A DNA stretch of 56,381 nucleotides, from NCBI GenBank assembly GCA_025965975.1, contig JAOPVX010000434.1:1-56381 (forward strand), read 5' to 3'. The stretch comes from Mycobacterium sp. (GTDB lineage: Bacteria; Actinomycetota; Actinomycetes; Mycobacteriales; Mycobacteriaceae). The position numbers and the translations under genes are program-made. The notes under the pieces are model-generated. The model ran no database searches, was not told where the DNA came from, and saw nothing but the letters and a program-made list of their open reading frames with translations. Shown piece after piece: positions 26,415-35,286 of this stretch; position 1 is the stretch's first letter, and each line of letters starts with the position of its first letter.

Positions 26415-27352
26415 GATTTCACCAGCTCCAGACCCGCCACCGCGGGCGTTTCCTCTGACTCGCCACCGCCGAAGGCGATGCGCGCCAACGCATCGGCGAA
26501 CACGTTTGTGCCGACAGCCAGGATGGCCAACATGATCGCCGGCGCCAGCACCCCCCAGTAGTTGGTGGCCAGGCCCAGCCGGTTCTCGTTGACCATGACA
26601 CCCCACGAGGGGTTGGGTGGCTGTGTGCCGAACCCCAGGAAGTTGATCCCGGAGATGAGAATGATCGAAAAGCTCAGCCGCAGACCGGTTTCCACCGCCA
26701 GGGGAGTGGTCAAGCTGGGCATGACGTGACGCCGGATCACCGTGCGAGGCGCCATACCCCACAGCGCGACGGCTTTGACGAAATCGCGTTCGCAGATGTC
26801 TTGCGAGGCCGCGTACATGACGCGGGCCACCTGCGGCGCCTGGCACAACGTCACCGCCAGGACCAGCAGCCACACCTTGGCGCCGATCACGCTGACGATC
26901 AGCAAGACGAACACCAGCTGGGGAATGGCCAGCATGATGTCGACCGAACGCATGATGAACAACTCGGTACGGCGACCGCGGTAGGCCGCCACCACGCCGG
27001 CAACCGTGCCGACCAGGACCGCCGCCACCGTCGAGATCGTCGCGAGTAGCAGCAGCGACCAGCCACCGTCGAGCAGGCGCGCGAACACGTCGCGGCCCAG
27101 GGCGTCGGTGCCTAGCAGGCCCGCGCCGTTGCCGGGCAGGGAATACGGCACGCCGGAAAACTCCACCGGGGACCGGGACGGCACAAACGGGCCGATGAAC
27201 GCGAACCCGACGACCAGCACAGTCAGCGCCAACCCGACCTGGCCGCGACGAGTAGCGAGCGCTCCCTGCAGGATCCGTCGCACGGAGCCGCGCTGTTTGG
27301 CCGGCGGCGCGGCGCCCTCCGGGCCGATTGTTGTCGTCGTCATGGTGCTCAC
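26411..27352 (-). CDS. ABC transporter permease, DppC-like
   Basis: A 313-residue inner-membrane permease with about six membrane segments. The first is LALTVLVVGFAFIGPFVP, after a cytoplasmic N-terminus. The LLGTDALGRDVFARLL motif and the coupling loop with AVALWGMAPRTVIRRHVMPS are typical of DppC/OppC. GTG at 27352 overlaps the DppB stop by four bases (GTGA). It forms the channel together with the DppB-like protein encoded just before it. Confidence 0.9.
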   Translation of the reverse strand: MSTMTTTTIGPEGAAPPAKQRGSVRRILQGALATRRGQVGLALTVLVVGFAFIGPFVPSRSPVEFSGVPYSLPGNGAGLLGTDALGRDVFARLLDGGWSLLLLATISTVAAVLVGTVAGVVAAYRGRRTELFIMRSVDIMLAIPQLVFVLLIVSVIGAKVWLLVLAVTLCQAPQVARVMYAASQDICERDFVKAVALWGMAPRTVIRRHVMPSLTTPLAVETGLRLSFSIILISGINFLGFGTQPPNPSWGVMVNENRLGLATNYWGVLAPAIMLAILAVGTNVFADALARIAFGGGESEETPAVAGLELVKS

Positions 27353-28362
27353 CTTGGAAGTCGCTTACGAGGGGTGACAAGCAGGACAGCCAGATCGGTG
27401 ACGATGTTGAGCAGCACATAGGCCACCGACAGCAGCACCACCAGGAACTGGATCATCGGCACGTCGCGGTCGGTGATGGCGGCGACCAGAGCCAACCCAA
27501 TCCCGGGATACTGGAAGACGGTTTCGACCAGCGCGATGCCACCGGCCAAATACAGCAGGTTCAGGCCCACCACCTGAATGGTGGTCGCCAGAGCGTTCGG
27601 CACCGCGTGCCCCAGCAGCAGCCGAGGGGTACTGGCACCCTTGAGCGTGGCCACCTCGACGTAATCGGAGTTGAGTGCTTCGATCAGCGATGCCCGAAAC
27701 ATCCGGAACACATACGGCGTGACGACGATGACCAAGGCCAGCACCGGCAGCACGAGTTTCACCGGTTCGTCCCAGATCAGCTTGCCTTGCGGCAGGATGC
27801 TCACCGCCGGGAACCACGCAAACACGGTGACGCCGAACAACATCACCACGAACACGGCGATGACGAATTCCGGTAGGGCGCTTGCCACCAGCGCCGTAAC
27901 GGACAATGAGTGGTCGATCCATGAATCGCGTCGCGCCGCCGCCCACATGCCGAGCACGACACCGAGGATCGTCGAGATGATCGCGGTGAGCACGATAAGC
28001 ACCATCGAATTGGCGAGGCGGGGGCTGGCAAGGTCCCACACAGGCAGGTGCTGAGTCAGCGACGTGCCGAAATCGCCGTGCAGCGCCGAGGTCACCCAGC
28101 TGAGGTATCCGGTGACCGGTGACTGGTCCAGGTGCAGCTGAGCCCGCAAGGCCGCCAGGCGTTCCGGGGTGGCCTGCTGCCCGAGGATCGCGGTGGCCGC
28201 GTCGCCGGGCAACACCAAGGTCGCGGCGTAGACGATGATCGAGATGACGAACACCGACACCGCCCCCGCCAATACACGAGATCCCACCAGGGACCGGATC
28301 GGGTGTGCGGCGTGGCCTTTGAATTGCGTGCTGGCACTGGCGATTTGAAGCGTCTCAGTCAT
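27349..28362 (-). CDS. ABC transporter permease, DppB-like
   Basis: A 337-residue permease. The first membrane segment is near residue 30 (AGAVSVFVISIIVYAATLVL), followed by a large periplasmic loop with GDFGTSL and five further segments. The coupling loop VATLKGASTPRLLLGHAVPN is typical of the oligopeptide/nickel family. It lies 31 bases after the binding-protein gene and overlaps the next permease gene by four bases, in one operon. Confidence 0.9.
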   Translation of the reverse strand: MTETLQIASASTQFKGHAAHPIRSLVGSRVLAGAVSVFVISIIVYAATLVLPGDAATAILGQQATPERLAALRAQLHLDQSPVTGYLSWVTSALHGDFGTSLTQHLPVWDLASPRLANSMVLIVLTAIISTILGVVLGMWAAARRDSWIDHSLSVTALVASALPEFVIAVFVVMLFGVTVFAWFPAVSILPQGKLIWDEPVKLVLPVLALVIVVTPYVFRMFRASLIEALNSDYVEVATLKGASTPRLLLGHAVPNALATTIQVVGLNLLYLAGGIALVETVFQYPGIGLALVAAITDRDVPMIQFLVVLLSVAYVLLNIVTDLAVLLVTPRKRLPR

Positions 28363-28393
28363 GGCGAGGACCTTTCCGGCGTCGACGCATCAC

Positions 28394-29998
28394 TCACGCC
28401 AGCCAGAAGTTGGCGAAGTCGTTGCCGCCAGGGCTGTAGCCGTTGGCGTTTTCTTTGACGCCACCGACTTTCGGGGAAGCGGCGTCGATGACCGGGAAGA
28501 AATAGGGGATGATGTAGCCGCCGCGGTCGTAGTCGATGTGGGCCATCTTGTGGATGAGGTCGGCGCGTTTGCCCTGGTCGAGCTCGGCGATCGCCTGGGT
28601 ATAGAGCGCGGTGTACTCGGGGTCGTTGAACCGGGTGAAGTTGAACGGCGCAGTCGGGACCAGCGCCTGGCCCGCGGTGAACATGTAGGTCCCGGTCTGC
28701 CAGTAGTCCTGGCTGAACGGCGCCTTCAAATACGAGTTTGCGAAGTAGTCGGTGGTTGTCTGCTGCACAACGTTGACGTTGATGCCGGCCTTCTTGGCCT
28801 GGGTGGCAAACACCTGCGCGGCCTGGACCATCCCCGGCGCGTTGGGGGTGGTCACCAGATCGACCGTCAGGTTCTCGGCGCCGGCGGCCTTCAGCAGCGA
28901 CTTGGCCTGATCGATATCCTGCTCGCGCTGCGGCAGATCGGTCGGATAGGACTTGTCCAGCATCGAGAAGACGTCGTTGCCGGCCTTGCCGTGGCCACCA
29001 TAGAGTTGATCGATCATCTCCTTGCGGTCCACGACCAACCGGAACGCCTGCCGTACCCGCACATCATCAAACGGCTTCTGATCGATGCGCATCGTAAACG
29101 GGCCCCAGCCACCGGTATTGGAGATGTTGACATGCATGCCACCGGTCTGCAGCGCCGCCACAGAACCCTGCGACAAGAAGTCGATCACATCAACCTGAGC
29201 TGACTGCAACGCGTTGACCTGACTGGTCTCATCGGCGATGTTCGTGGTCACCACCGAATCCAGGTGGGGAACCCCGCTGTGCCAATAGTTCGCGTTACGC
29301 ACGAAGGTGCTCGACACACCCGGGCTGAAATTCTGGTACTTGAATGGACCGGTCCCGTCGGGGTTCTTCGGATCAAAATCGCGCGGCACCATCGTGAAGT
29401 AGACCGACGAAAGCATCTCGGGCAAAACCGCAAACGGCTGCGAATACTTCAACACCGCCGTCGTCGGATTACCCGCCCTCGACGACGCCAGATCGATCGG
29501 ACCCAAGCTCGATGCACCCGGGAACTTATTCGACACGATCCGGTTGAAGCTGTACAGCACATCATCAGCCGTGAACGGCTTGCCCTGATGCGTGGTCACC
29601 CCATCGGGTATGATGATCGTCCACTCCGTGCCGTCATTGTTCGGAGTGATCGATTTGGCCAGCGACAACTGCGGCTGCCCCTGAGCGTCCAACACCACCA
29701 ACTGGTCATAGAGCTGATAGATCCGATTGAAGTCCGCGTTGGTCAGCCCGTTCTGGCCGTCGAGGGTGTCCGTGCTGGCACCGCCCTGTGCACCCAGGCG
29801 CAGCGTCCCGCCGGGTTTGGGCGCGCCCGTGGGACCCGCGGTGGTCTGGCCGCCGCCTTGGCCGCCGCCCGCGCAGGCGACGAGGCTGGCGCCGGCGCCG
29901 ACCACGGCCAGACCGGCTGCCGCCGACCACAGAAACTTTCGACGATCGAGTTGACCGCCCCTCATGATGGACGAGGCTTGTGGGGTGTTGTCAGTCAT
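28394..29998 (-). CDS. ABC transporter substrate-binding lipoprotein (family 5)
   Basis: A 534-residue extracytoplasmic solute-binding protein. The N-terminus has a twin arginine (RRKFLW, Arg19-20) followed by a hydrophobic stretch and a lipobox with Cys42 (SLVACAGG). It is probably exported folded by Tat and lipid-anchored outside the membrane. A Gly/Thr/Pro linker follows, then the family-5 fold with the GTGPFKYQNF segment. Family 5 binds peptides, but also opines, nickel and oligosaccharides. It lies nine bases after the ThDP enzyme gene, which links import to that enzyme's substrate. Confidence 0.9.
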   Translation of the reverse strand: MTDNTPQASSIMRGGQLDRRKFLWSAAAGLAVVGAGASLVACAGGGQGGGQTTAGPTGAPKPGGTLRLGAQGGASTDTLDGQNGLTNADFNRIYQLYDQLVVLDAQGQPQLSLAKSITPNNDGTEWTIIIPDGVTTHQGKPFTADDVLYSFNRIVSNKFPGASSLGPIDLASSRAGNPTTAVLKYSQPFAVLPEMLSSVYFTMVPRDFDPKNPDGTGPFKYQNFSPGVSSTFVRNANYWHSGVPHLDSVVTTNIADETSQVNALQSAQVDVIDFLSQGSVAALQTGGMHVNISNTGGWGPFTMRIDQKPFDDVRVRQAFRLVVDRKEMIDQLYGGHGKAGNDVFSMLDKSYPTDLPQREQDIDQAKSLLKAAGAENLTVDLVTTPNAPGMVQAAQVFATQAKKAGINVNVVQQTTTDYFANSYLKAPFSQDYWQTGTYMFTAGQALVPTAPFNFTRFNDPEYTALYTQAIAELDQGKRADLIHKMAHIDYDRGGYIIPYFFPVIDAASPKVGGVKENANGYSPGGNDFANFWLA

Positions 29999-30007
29999 CG
30001 CGGTGCC

Positions 30008-31792
30008 TTACTGGTGTTGTTCGCTTGCGCGAAGCCGGCGATATTCATCGGCCCGCTCGTCGGTGATGTGCGGCAGGGGCGGGAAGTCCAGCCATCCGGG
30101 GACGAACGGGCTGGCGTTGTCGCGGTCGGTCGGCACCTCGACGAGGACGGGAGCCTGGGCGTCGAACGCCTGCTTGAATGTCGGCTCCAGGTCGGCCGCC
30201 GAGTCGATCCGGAAGGACTCGAGACCGAACGAGCGGCCCAGATCCTTGAAGCTGGGGCTGTACGGCGTGCCGTCTGGCCGATTGAATTCGGTGCCGATGA
30301 TGCGATCGGTCGCGTTGCGCTGTCCGCCACGGATCGACATGTAGCCAGAGTTGTCCTGCACGATGAATACCACAGGGATGTCGTGCTGGATGGCAACGCC
30401 GATCTCCTGAGCTGTCATCAGGAAATCACCGTCACCGGTGATGCTGGCGACCTGACGGTCGGGCGCGGCCAATTTGGCGCCCAGTGCGGCCGGCACCGGC
30501 CAGCCCATCGACGAGAACCCCCCGGTCGTGAGGTGTGTTCGCGGCTCATAAACCGGGAACGTCTGCTTCACCGCGCCTTGTGTGTTACCCGAACCCACCA
30601 CCACTATCCCGTTGCGGTCCATCACTCGGCGCAGCGCGGCAAGGGGGCGCTGCAGCGTCAGCGGAAAGCGGTCGGAGTCGCGACGGTCGGACAACTCGGC
30701 GTCCCAATCGGCCTTGCGCTCAGCGATTTCGGCCCGGTACTCGGTGCGCTCCGGTTTGGCCGGCAGCGAATCGACGATCGCGGTGACGGCGGGTTTGGCG
30801 TCAGCGAGGATCCCCACCTCGGCTGGATAGATCTTGCCGATCTCGTGCGGGTCGATGTCGATGTGGATGAGCTTGGCCGGCGGGAAGGAGAACGACTGGC
30901 CCTTGGCATAGCTGGAGGCCGACCAGTCAGTGAAGCGGCAGCCGATTGAGACCACGACATCGGCGTTGGCCGCCAGGTAGTTTCCGTGGATGGTGCCGGT
31001 CTGCCCGACGCTACCGACGAACAGGTCGTGATCCTCGGGGAACGCGCTCTTGCCGTTCCACGTTGTCGCCACCGGGATGTCGAGGCCCTCGGCCAGCGCG
31101 CGCAGTTCGTCGGTGGCATTGGCACTGATCGCGCCGCCACCCGCGACGATCATCGGGCGCTGTGCGGTGGTGAGTACGTCGACCGCGCGCCGGATGGCTT
31201 CCGGATCGGGGTACTGCAGGCCGACCGGCAGGCGACGAGCAAGGTCGTGAAAGTTCACCTCGGCGGTCTCGGCGTGCAGATCCCACGGCACTTCGATATG
31301 GGCTGGGCCGCGGCGTCCGGTCAGCATTGTGCTGAACGCGCGGTGCAGGATGAACGGGAGGTCCTCGATGCTGTTGGCGACCCAACTGCGCTTGGACACC
31401 GCTTCGGCGACCTGCGGGAAACCGTTGTCCTTCTGGCGTTCCAGTTCCTGCAGCACGCCGCGTCCCCGCATGTGCCGCGGCGGCCCGCCGGTGATGACCA
31501 GAACGCTGGTGGAGTCGCTGTAAGCAGTGGCCAGGCCCAGCACGGTGTTGGAGGCGCCCGCGCCGATCGATGTCACCGCGACCATCGGCTGACCCGACAC
31601 CCGGTAATAGCCGTCGGCCATATGAACCGCGCTCTGCTCGTGATAGGTCTGGATGAACGGGATCTTTGACTCGTCCTCGTTGAACGCGTCCATGAGCCCC
31701 CAGATGCCGTGGCCGGGAATGCCGGCCACGTACGGGACTCCGTACTCCTTGAGAATGCGGGCGATGACCTGTCCGCCGTTGAGCCTGGGCAT
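30008..31792 (-). CDS. ThDP-dependent enzyme, acetolactate synthase/IolD-like (copy 1)
   Basis: A 594-residue three-domain ThDP enzyme. The ThDP-activating glutamate is Glu52 in YHEQSAVHMADGYYR. The Mg/ThDP motif is GDGDFLM near residue 450, ending in DNSGY. Family members include acetolactate synthase, glyoxylate carboligase, sulfoacetaldehyde acetyltransferase and IolD, the cyclic-diketone hydrolase of inositol breakdown. Absence of a regulatory subunit and of an ilv context argues against amino-acid synthesis. It starts the leftward operon with the ABC importer and is divergent from PucR. A paralogue lies at 49097-50896. ATG 31792 follows GGAAAGGACAG. Confidence 0.85.
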   Translation of the reverse strand: MPRLNGGQVIARILKEYGVPYVAGIPGHGIWGLMDAFNEDESKIPFIQTYHEQSAVHMADGYYRVSGQPMVAVTSIGAGASNTVLGLATAYSDSTSVLVITGGPPRHMRGRGVLQELERQKDNGFPQVAEAVSKRSWVANSIEDLPFILHRAFSTMLTGRRGPAHIEVPWDLHAETAEVNFHDLARRLPVGLQYPDPEAIRRAVDVLTTAQRPMIVAGGGAISANATDELRALAEGLDIPVATTWNGKSAFPEDHDLFVGSVGQTGTIHGNYLAANADVVVSIGCRFTDWSASSYAKGQSFSFPPAKLIHIDIDPHEIGKIYPAEVGILADAKPAVTAIVDSLPAKPERTEYRAEIAERKADWDAELSDRRDSDRFPLTLQRPLAALRRVMDRNGIVVVGSGNTQGAVKQTFPVYEPRTHLTTGGFSSMGWPVPAALGAKLAAPDRQVASITGDGDFLMTAQEIGVAIQHDIPVVFIVQDNSGYMSIRGGQRNATDRIIGTEFNRPDGTPYSPSFKDLGRSFGLESFRIDSAADLEPTFKQAFDAQAPVLVEVPTDRDNASPFVPGWLDFPPLPHITDERADEYRRLRASEQHQ

Positions 31793-32007
31793 GTGCTGTC
31801 CTTTCCGTCACGGGCGGGCTGAGCGGTGCCAGATTCCGGCCGGGCCGAGCGCGGGATCCAGACCACGGAGCTGCAAGGCTGCTGCAACCGTCACGGTCAG
31901 TTTGACGAATGTGACGTACGCCTCGTTAGACTCAAGCTGAGCAGTAAAGTGGAATTGCCCTTCACAGTCTGCTTGCTCAATCTGCTGCGTGAACGGGTGG
32001 TGTGGTC
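31793..32007. promoter_or_regulatory. Divergent promoter region ThDP enzyme / PucR
   Basis: 215 bases between the divergent starts. They hold an AT-richer core near 31900-31985 (TGACGAATGTGACGTACG and AGCAGTAAAGTGGAATT) that should carry both promoters. I see no perfect palindrome longer than about six bases per arm. Confidence 0.4.
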
Positions 32008-33573
32008 ATGGCGATGACGGTCGAGGCAGCGCTGCGACTCGAGGTGTTCAGTCGTGTCGCGATGAAGGTTTACGCCGGTGAGGAAAGCCTCGACCGGATG
32101 GTCCGCTGGGTGCATCCCACCGAGATCCCCGATATCGCACGGTTTCTCCGGGGCGGCGAGATGCTACTTACCGCCGGGCTCGGAATCGGCGGTACGCCCG
32201 AGCGTCAGCGCGAATACATCGCCGAAGTCGCAGGCGCACAAGCGGCCGTGCTGATCATCGAACTCAGCGGCCGGGCCTACGACACCATGCCGCCCGACTT
32301 GATTGCGGCGGCGCGCGAACTCAACTTCCCGTTGGTGGGGCTCGACGGCGAGTTGCCGTTCGTCGAAGTGTCGGCGCAGGTACACGAGTCGATCATCGAC
32401 CAGCGCGTGCTGGATTTGAGCGCGTACGAGCGGCTGAACGCGACGTTCATGAAGCTGTTGCTGGCCGGCCGCGACCACGTCGTCTTCACCGACGCCCTGG
32501 CCACTGAGGTCGGCCATCCCGTCGTACTGGAGGACGCCACCCGACAGGTCGTCGCCTATTCGGGTAGTTCGCCCGTCGGAGAGGAAGCAGTCACGCAATG
32601 GGAACACCATTCGCGCATTGAGCATGATTCCGCGACCAGTGAGACCGGCAACGCCAACGAAGCCCACAACTGCGCACGGAAAGCCGTCGTGCTGCGTGGC
32701 GAGAGGTGGGGCTGGCTGCACGTGCTGCACGGCGGGGAGCCCATGGTGGGCACCGCCGGATACGCCCTGGACCGGGCCGCCGATGGTATCGCCATCGCGT
32801 TGCTCGGCGCACGCGAAAGCGGCGCCAAGTCGGCGCAACGGCAGAGCGCTCTGGTCAGCAGGCTGCTGCTGGGCGACGTCTCAGGAGATGCCTTTGTCAC
32901 GCGCGCCCTCCGCATCGGCCGCGACCTCCGCGACCGTTCCCTGCTGGTGGTGTTCGTCTGCAAGGAAACACCGCCGACCAACACCTCCGAAGAAGCGATG
33001 GAGGACATGTGCCGCGCCCTGCGCATCCCCGCCGTGGTCGCCGATCTGGGTGAACACACCTTGGCGATCATGGGCCTGTCTAAGGCCGCCCCCGAGAAGC
33101 GAGTCGTGGAGCGACTGACTGCGCTCGGTGTCCGGGCCGGCGTCAGCCGACCCGTTGACGCCGGTCAACTCCCTACCGCAGTGGAGCAGGCGCGCAGCGC
33201 GGCTTCGGTGGCCGCGGCACGACCCGACAACGCGGTACACCGATTCGACGACCTTGGGGTACTTCGTCTGCTGGCATCGCTGGCGGGAGGGCCCGAGCTG
33301 GCCCGCTACATCGAGGACGAGCTGGGGCCGGTGCTCAAACATGACGCCAACGCCGCCAATCCGCTGCTTCCGACGCTGCGCACTTATCTGAACTGCGACG
33401 GCAACAAATCCCAAGCCGCACAGTCACTTTTCGTCCAACGGCGCACGCTCTACTACCGCCTGGAGCGAATCACCAACTTGCTTGGCCGCTCGCTTGACGA
33501 GCCGGACACCAGACAGGCGCTCGTCTTTGCGGTGCGCGGACACGATCTGTTGCAGCGGCAGGACCGGGCCTGA
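32008..33573 (+). CDS. PucR-family transcriptional regulator
   Basis: About 521 residues. The N-terminal PucR domain opens TVEAALRLEVFSRVAMKVYA and includes the RWVHPTEIPDIARFLRGGEM segment. A GGDEF-like middle part follows. The C-terminal helix-turn-helix (HTH_30) lies near residue 465-490: CDGNKSQAAQSLFVQRRTLY then YRLERI. PucR regulators usually activate purine, amino-acid or other catabolic genes in response to a small metabolite. It is divergent from the ThDP/ABC operon and upstream of the GMC/OYE/SDR genes, so it is the likely controller of both. I use ATG 32008; GTG 32002 and ATG 32014 are alternatives. Confidence 0.88.
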   Translation: MAMTVEAALRLEVFSRVAMKVYAGEESLDRMVRWVHPTEIPDIARFLRGGEMLLTAGLGIGGTPERQREYIAEVAGAQAAVLIIELSGRAYDTMPPDLIAAARELNFPLVGLDGELPFVEVSAQVHESIIDQRVLDLSAYERLNATFMKLLLAGRDHVVFTDALATEVGHPVVLEDATRQVVAYSGSSPVGEEAVTQWEHHSRIEHDSATSETGNANEAHNCARKAVVLRGERWGWLHVLHGGEPMVGTAGYALDRAADGIAIALLGARESGAKSAQRQSALVSRLLLGDVSGDAFVTRALRIGRDLRDRSLLVVFVCKETPPTNTSEEAMEDMCRALRIPAVVADLGEHTLAIMGLSKAAPEKRVVERLTALGVRAGVSRPVDAGQLPTAVEQARSAASVAAARPDNAVHRFDDLGVLRLLASLAGGPELARYIEDELGPVLKHDANAANPLLPTLRTYLNCDGNKSQAAQSLFVQRRTLYYRLERITNLLGRSLDEPDTRQALVFAVRGHDLLQRQDRA

Positions 33574-33710
33574 GAGTTGCATAGTGTGCGCACGGCGCAC
33601 CGGACGGACTGCACACCGTGCGGCTCCCGCCTGATCGGGCACGAGCCTAGTTTGGACAGTGTTGCCCGACGGCAACGCTGTAATCCTCTCGGCCCAGGGG
33701 AGTTATCGAT

Positions 33711-35276
33711 ATGCTCGCTTCAACCGCGCCTGCGCAGTCGCAGATCATCACCGATCCGCCTGACGTCCTCGACACCGATGTGGCGATCATCGGCTCGGGA
33801 ATGGGCGGCGGCAGTCTGTCCTACGCGCTGCGCGACAGCGGGGCCGACGTCCTGATCATCGAGCAGGGCGACTTCCTGCCGGTCGAGCGCGAGAACTGGT
33901 CGTTCGACGCGGTTCACCTGCAGGGCCGCTACAAGAACTCCGCCGCCTGGTACGACGCGGCCACCGGCAACGAATTCGTGCCAGGCAACTACCACTACGT
34001 GGGTGGCAGCACGAAGCTCTACGGCGCCACCCTGCCGCGCTTCCGTGAGTGCGACTTCGGCGAGATCGAGCATGTCGACGGTGTCTCACCGGCATGGCCG
34101 ATCGACTACGCCGATCTGGAACCGTTCTACGGGCAGGCCGAGCAGATGTATTGGGTGCACGCCAACAAGGGCGAGGATCCGACCGATCCGTGGCGTTCCA
34201 CGGACTACCCGTTCCCGGGCCTGGCACATGAGGGTGCGACGGCGCGTCTCGCTGAGAGCGCCAAACAGCAAGGCCTGCATCCGTTTTCCGCGCCGCAAGC
34301 CCTTGACCGCCGGCCTGGCGGCCGGTGTGTGCTGTGCTACACCTGCGATTCGTTTGCGTGCATGGTCGACGCAAAGGGAGACGCCGATGTCGCCGCAGTG
34401 CGGCCCGCATTGAACGCGGACTCCAAGAACGTGCGCTTGCTGACCAACGCCGAGGTGACCCGGCTGGACACCGATGCCGCGGGACGTCGGGTGACCGATG
34501 CGCAGATCCTGCATCACGGGCGGCGAATTCGGGTGCGCGCCAAGCGATTCGTCGTCGCGTGCGGGGCGATCAATACCGCCGCGCTGCTGTTGCGCTCAGC
34601 CTCGTCGACGCATCCAGGAGGACTGGCCAACTCATCCGATCAGGTCGGCCGCAACTACATGACGCATGTGACGACCTTCTTCCTGGCCATCGATCCGCGC
34701 AGGAAGAACGAGGCGGTGTACCAGAAGACGATCGGCATCAACGACTGGTACACGGCGGGTCACACCAACCGGTATCCGCTCGGCAATATCCAAGGGCTGG
34801 GAAAGCTGCGTGGTCCGCAAGCCAAGTTGGGCAAGCCGTGGGTACCGTTGCCGATCCTCGACGAGGTCACCAAGTACACACTGGACTTGTTCATCCAGTC
34901 CGAGGATCTGCCGCTGCCGGAGAACCGGGTGACCCTCAACTCGAACGGGCAGATCACGTTGGCGCGCAGGGAAACAAACCTCGCCACCCACCATGAGTTG
35001 ATCCGGCGGATGAAGAAGATGCTTCACTCCGCCGGGTTCCCGATCACGCTGACTCGCAGCCTGGGAATCGAGGCGACGTCACACCAATGCGGAACTGCGC
35101 GCATGGGCGACGATCCCGCCACCAGTGTGGTCGGCGCCGACCTGCGTGCCCACGATCTGGAGAACCTCTGGATCACGGACAGTTCGACCTTTCCGTCGTC
35201 GGCCGCGGTCAATCCGGCGATCACCGTCGCCGCGCTGTCACTGCGGCTGGGCCAGTCCGGCGCGCTGACCGCTTAG
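33711..35276 (+). CDS. GMC-family FAD oxidoreductase (copy 1)
   Basis: A 521-residue flavoprotein. The N-terminal FAD motif is VAIIGSGMGGGS, and the C-terminal GMC domain has SHQCGTARMGDDP with catalytic His458 and the NP pair in VNPAIT. Between these, Cys206, Cys209, Cys212 and Cys217 form a C-x2-C-x2-C-x4-C motif that also occurs in copy 2 (47475-49061). GMC enzymes oxidise alcohol groups of sugars, polyols or choline. This branch includes C3-oxidases of glycosides and dehydrogenases that pass electrons on. ATG follows GGGGAG. It leads an operon with the FadH/OYE gene ten bases downstream. Confidence 0.88.
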   Translation: MLASTAPAQSQIITDPPDVLDTDVAIIGSGMGGGSLSYALRDSGADVLIIEQGDFLPVERENWSFDAVHLQGRYKNSAAWYDAATGNEFVPGNYHYVGGSTKLYGATLPRFRECDFGEIEHVDGVSPAWPIDYADLEPFYGQAEQMYWVHANKGEDPTDPWRSTDYPFPGLAHEGATARLAESAKQQGLHPFSAPQALDRRPGGRCVLCYTCDSFACMVDAKGDADVAAVRPALNADSKNVRLLTNAEVTRLDTDAAGRRVTDAQILHHGRRIRVRAKRFVVACGAINTAALLLRSASSTHPGGLANSSDQVGRNYMTHVTTFFLAIDPRRKNEAVYQKTIGINDWYTAGHTNRYPLGNIQGLGKLRGPQAKLGKPWVPLPILDEVTKYTLDLFIQSEDLPLPENRVTLNSNGQITLARRETNLATHHELIRRMKKMLHSAGFPITLTRSLGIEATSHQCGTARMGDDPATSVVGADLRAHDLENLWITDSSTFPSSAAVNPAITVAALSLRLGQSGALTA

Positions 35277-35286
35277 GAGGCTGCAC

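Noticed and set aside
26414-27419. Upstream extension of the ABC ATPase reading frame to 27419
   Set aside because: The extension covers the DppC permease in another frame. The ATPase start at 26414 overlaps the DppC stop, as expected for coupled genes.
29264-30949. 561-codon plus-strand open frame opposite the binding-protein and ThDP genes
   Set aside because: It runs across two genes on the other strand, including their intergenic gap, and shows no domain. It is a codon-bias artefact.
30008-31792. Acetolactate synthase IlvB for branched-chain amino acids
   Set aside because: There is no ilvN or ilvC next to it, it sits in a transporter operon, and a paralogue lies in an iol-like operon.
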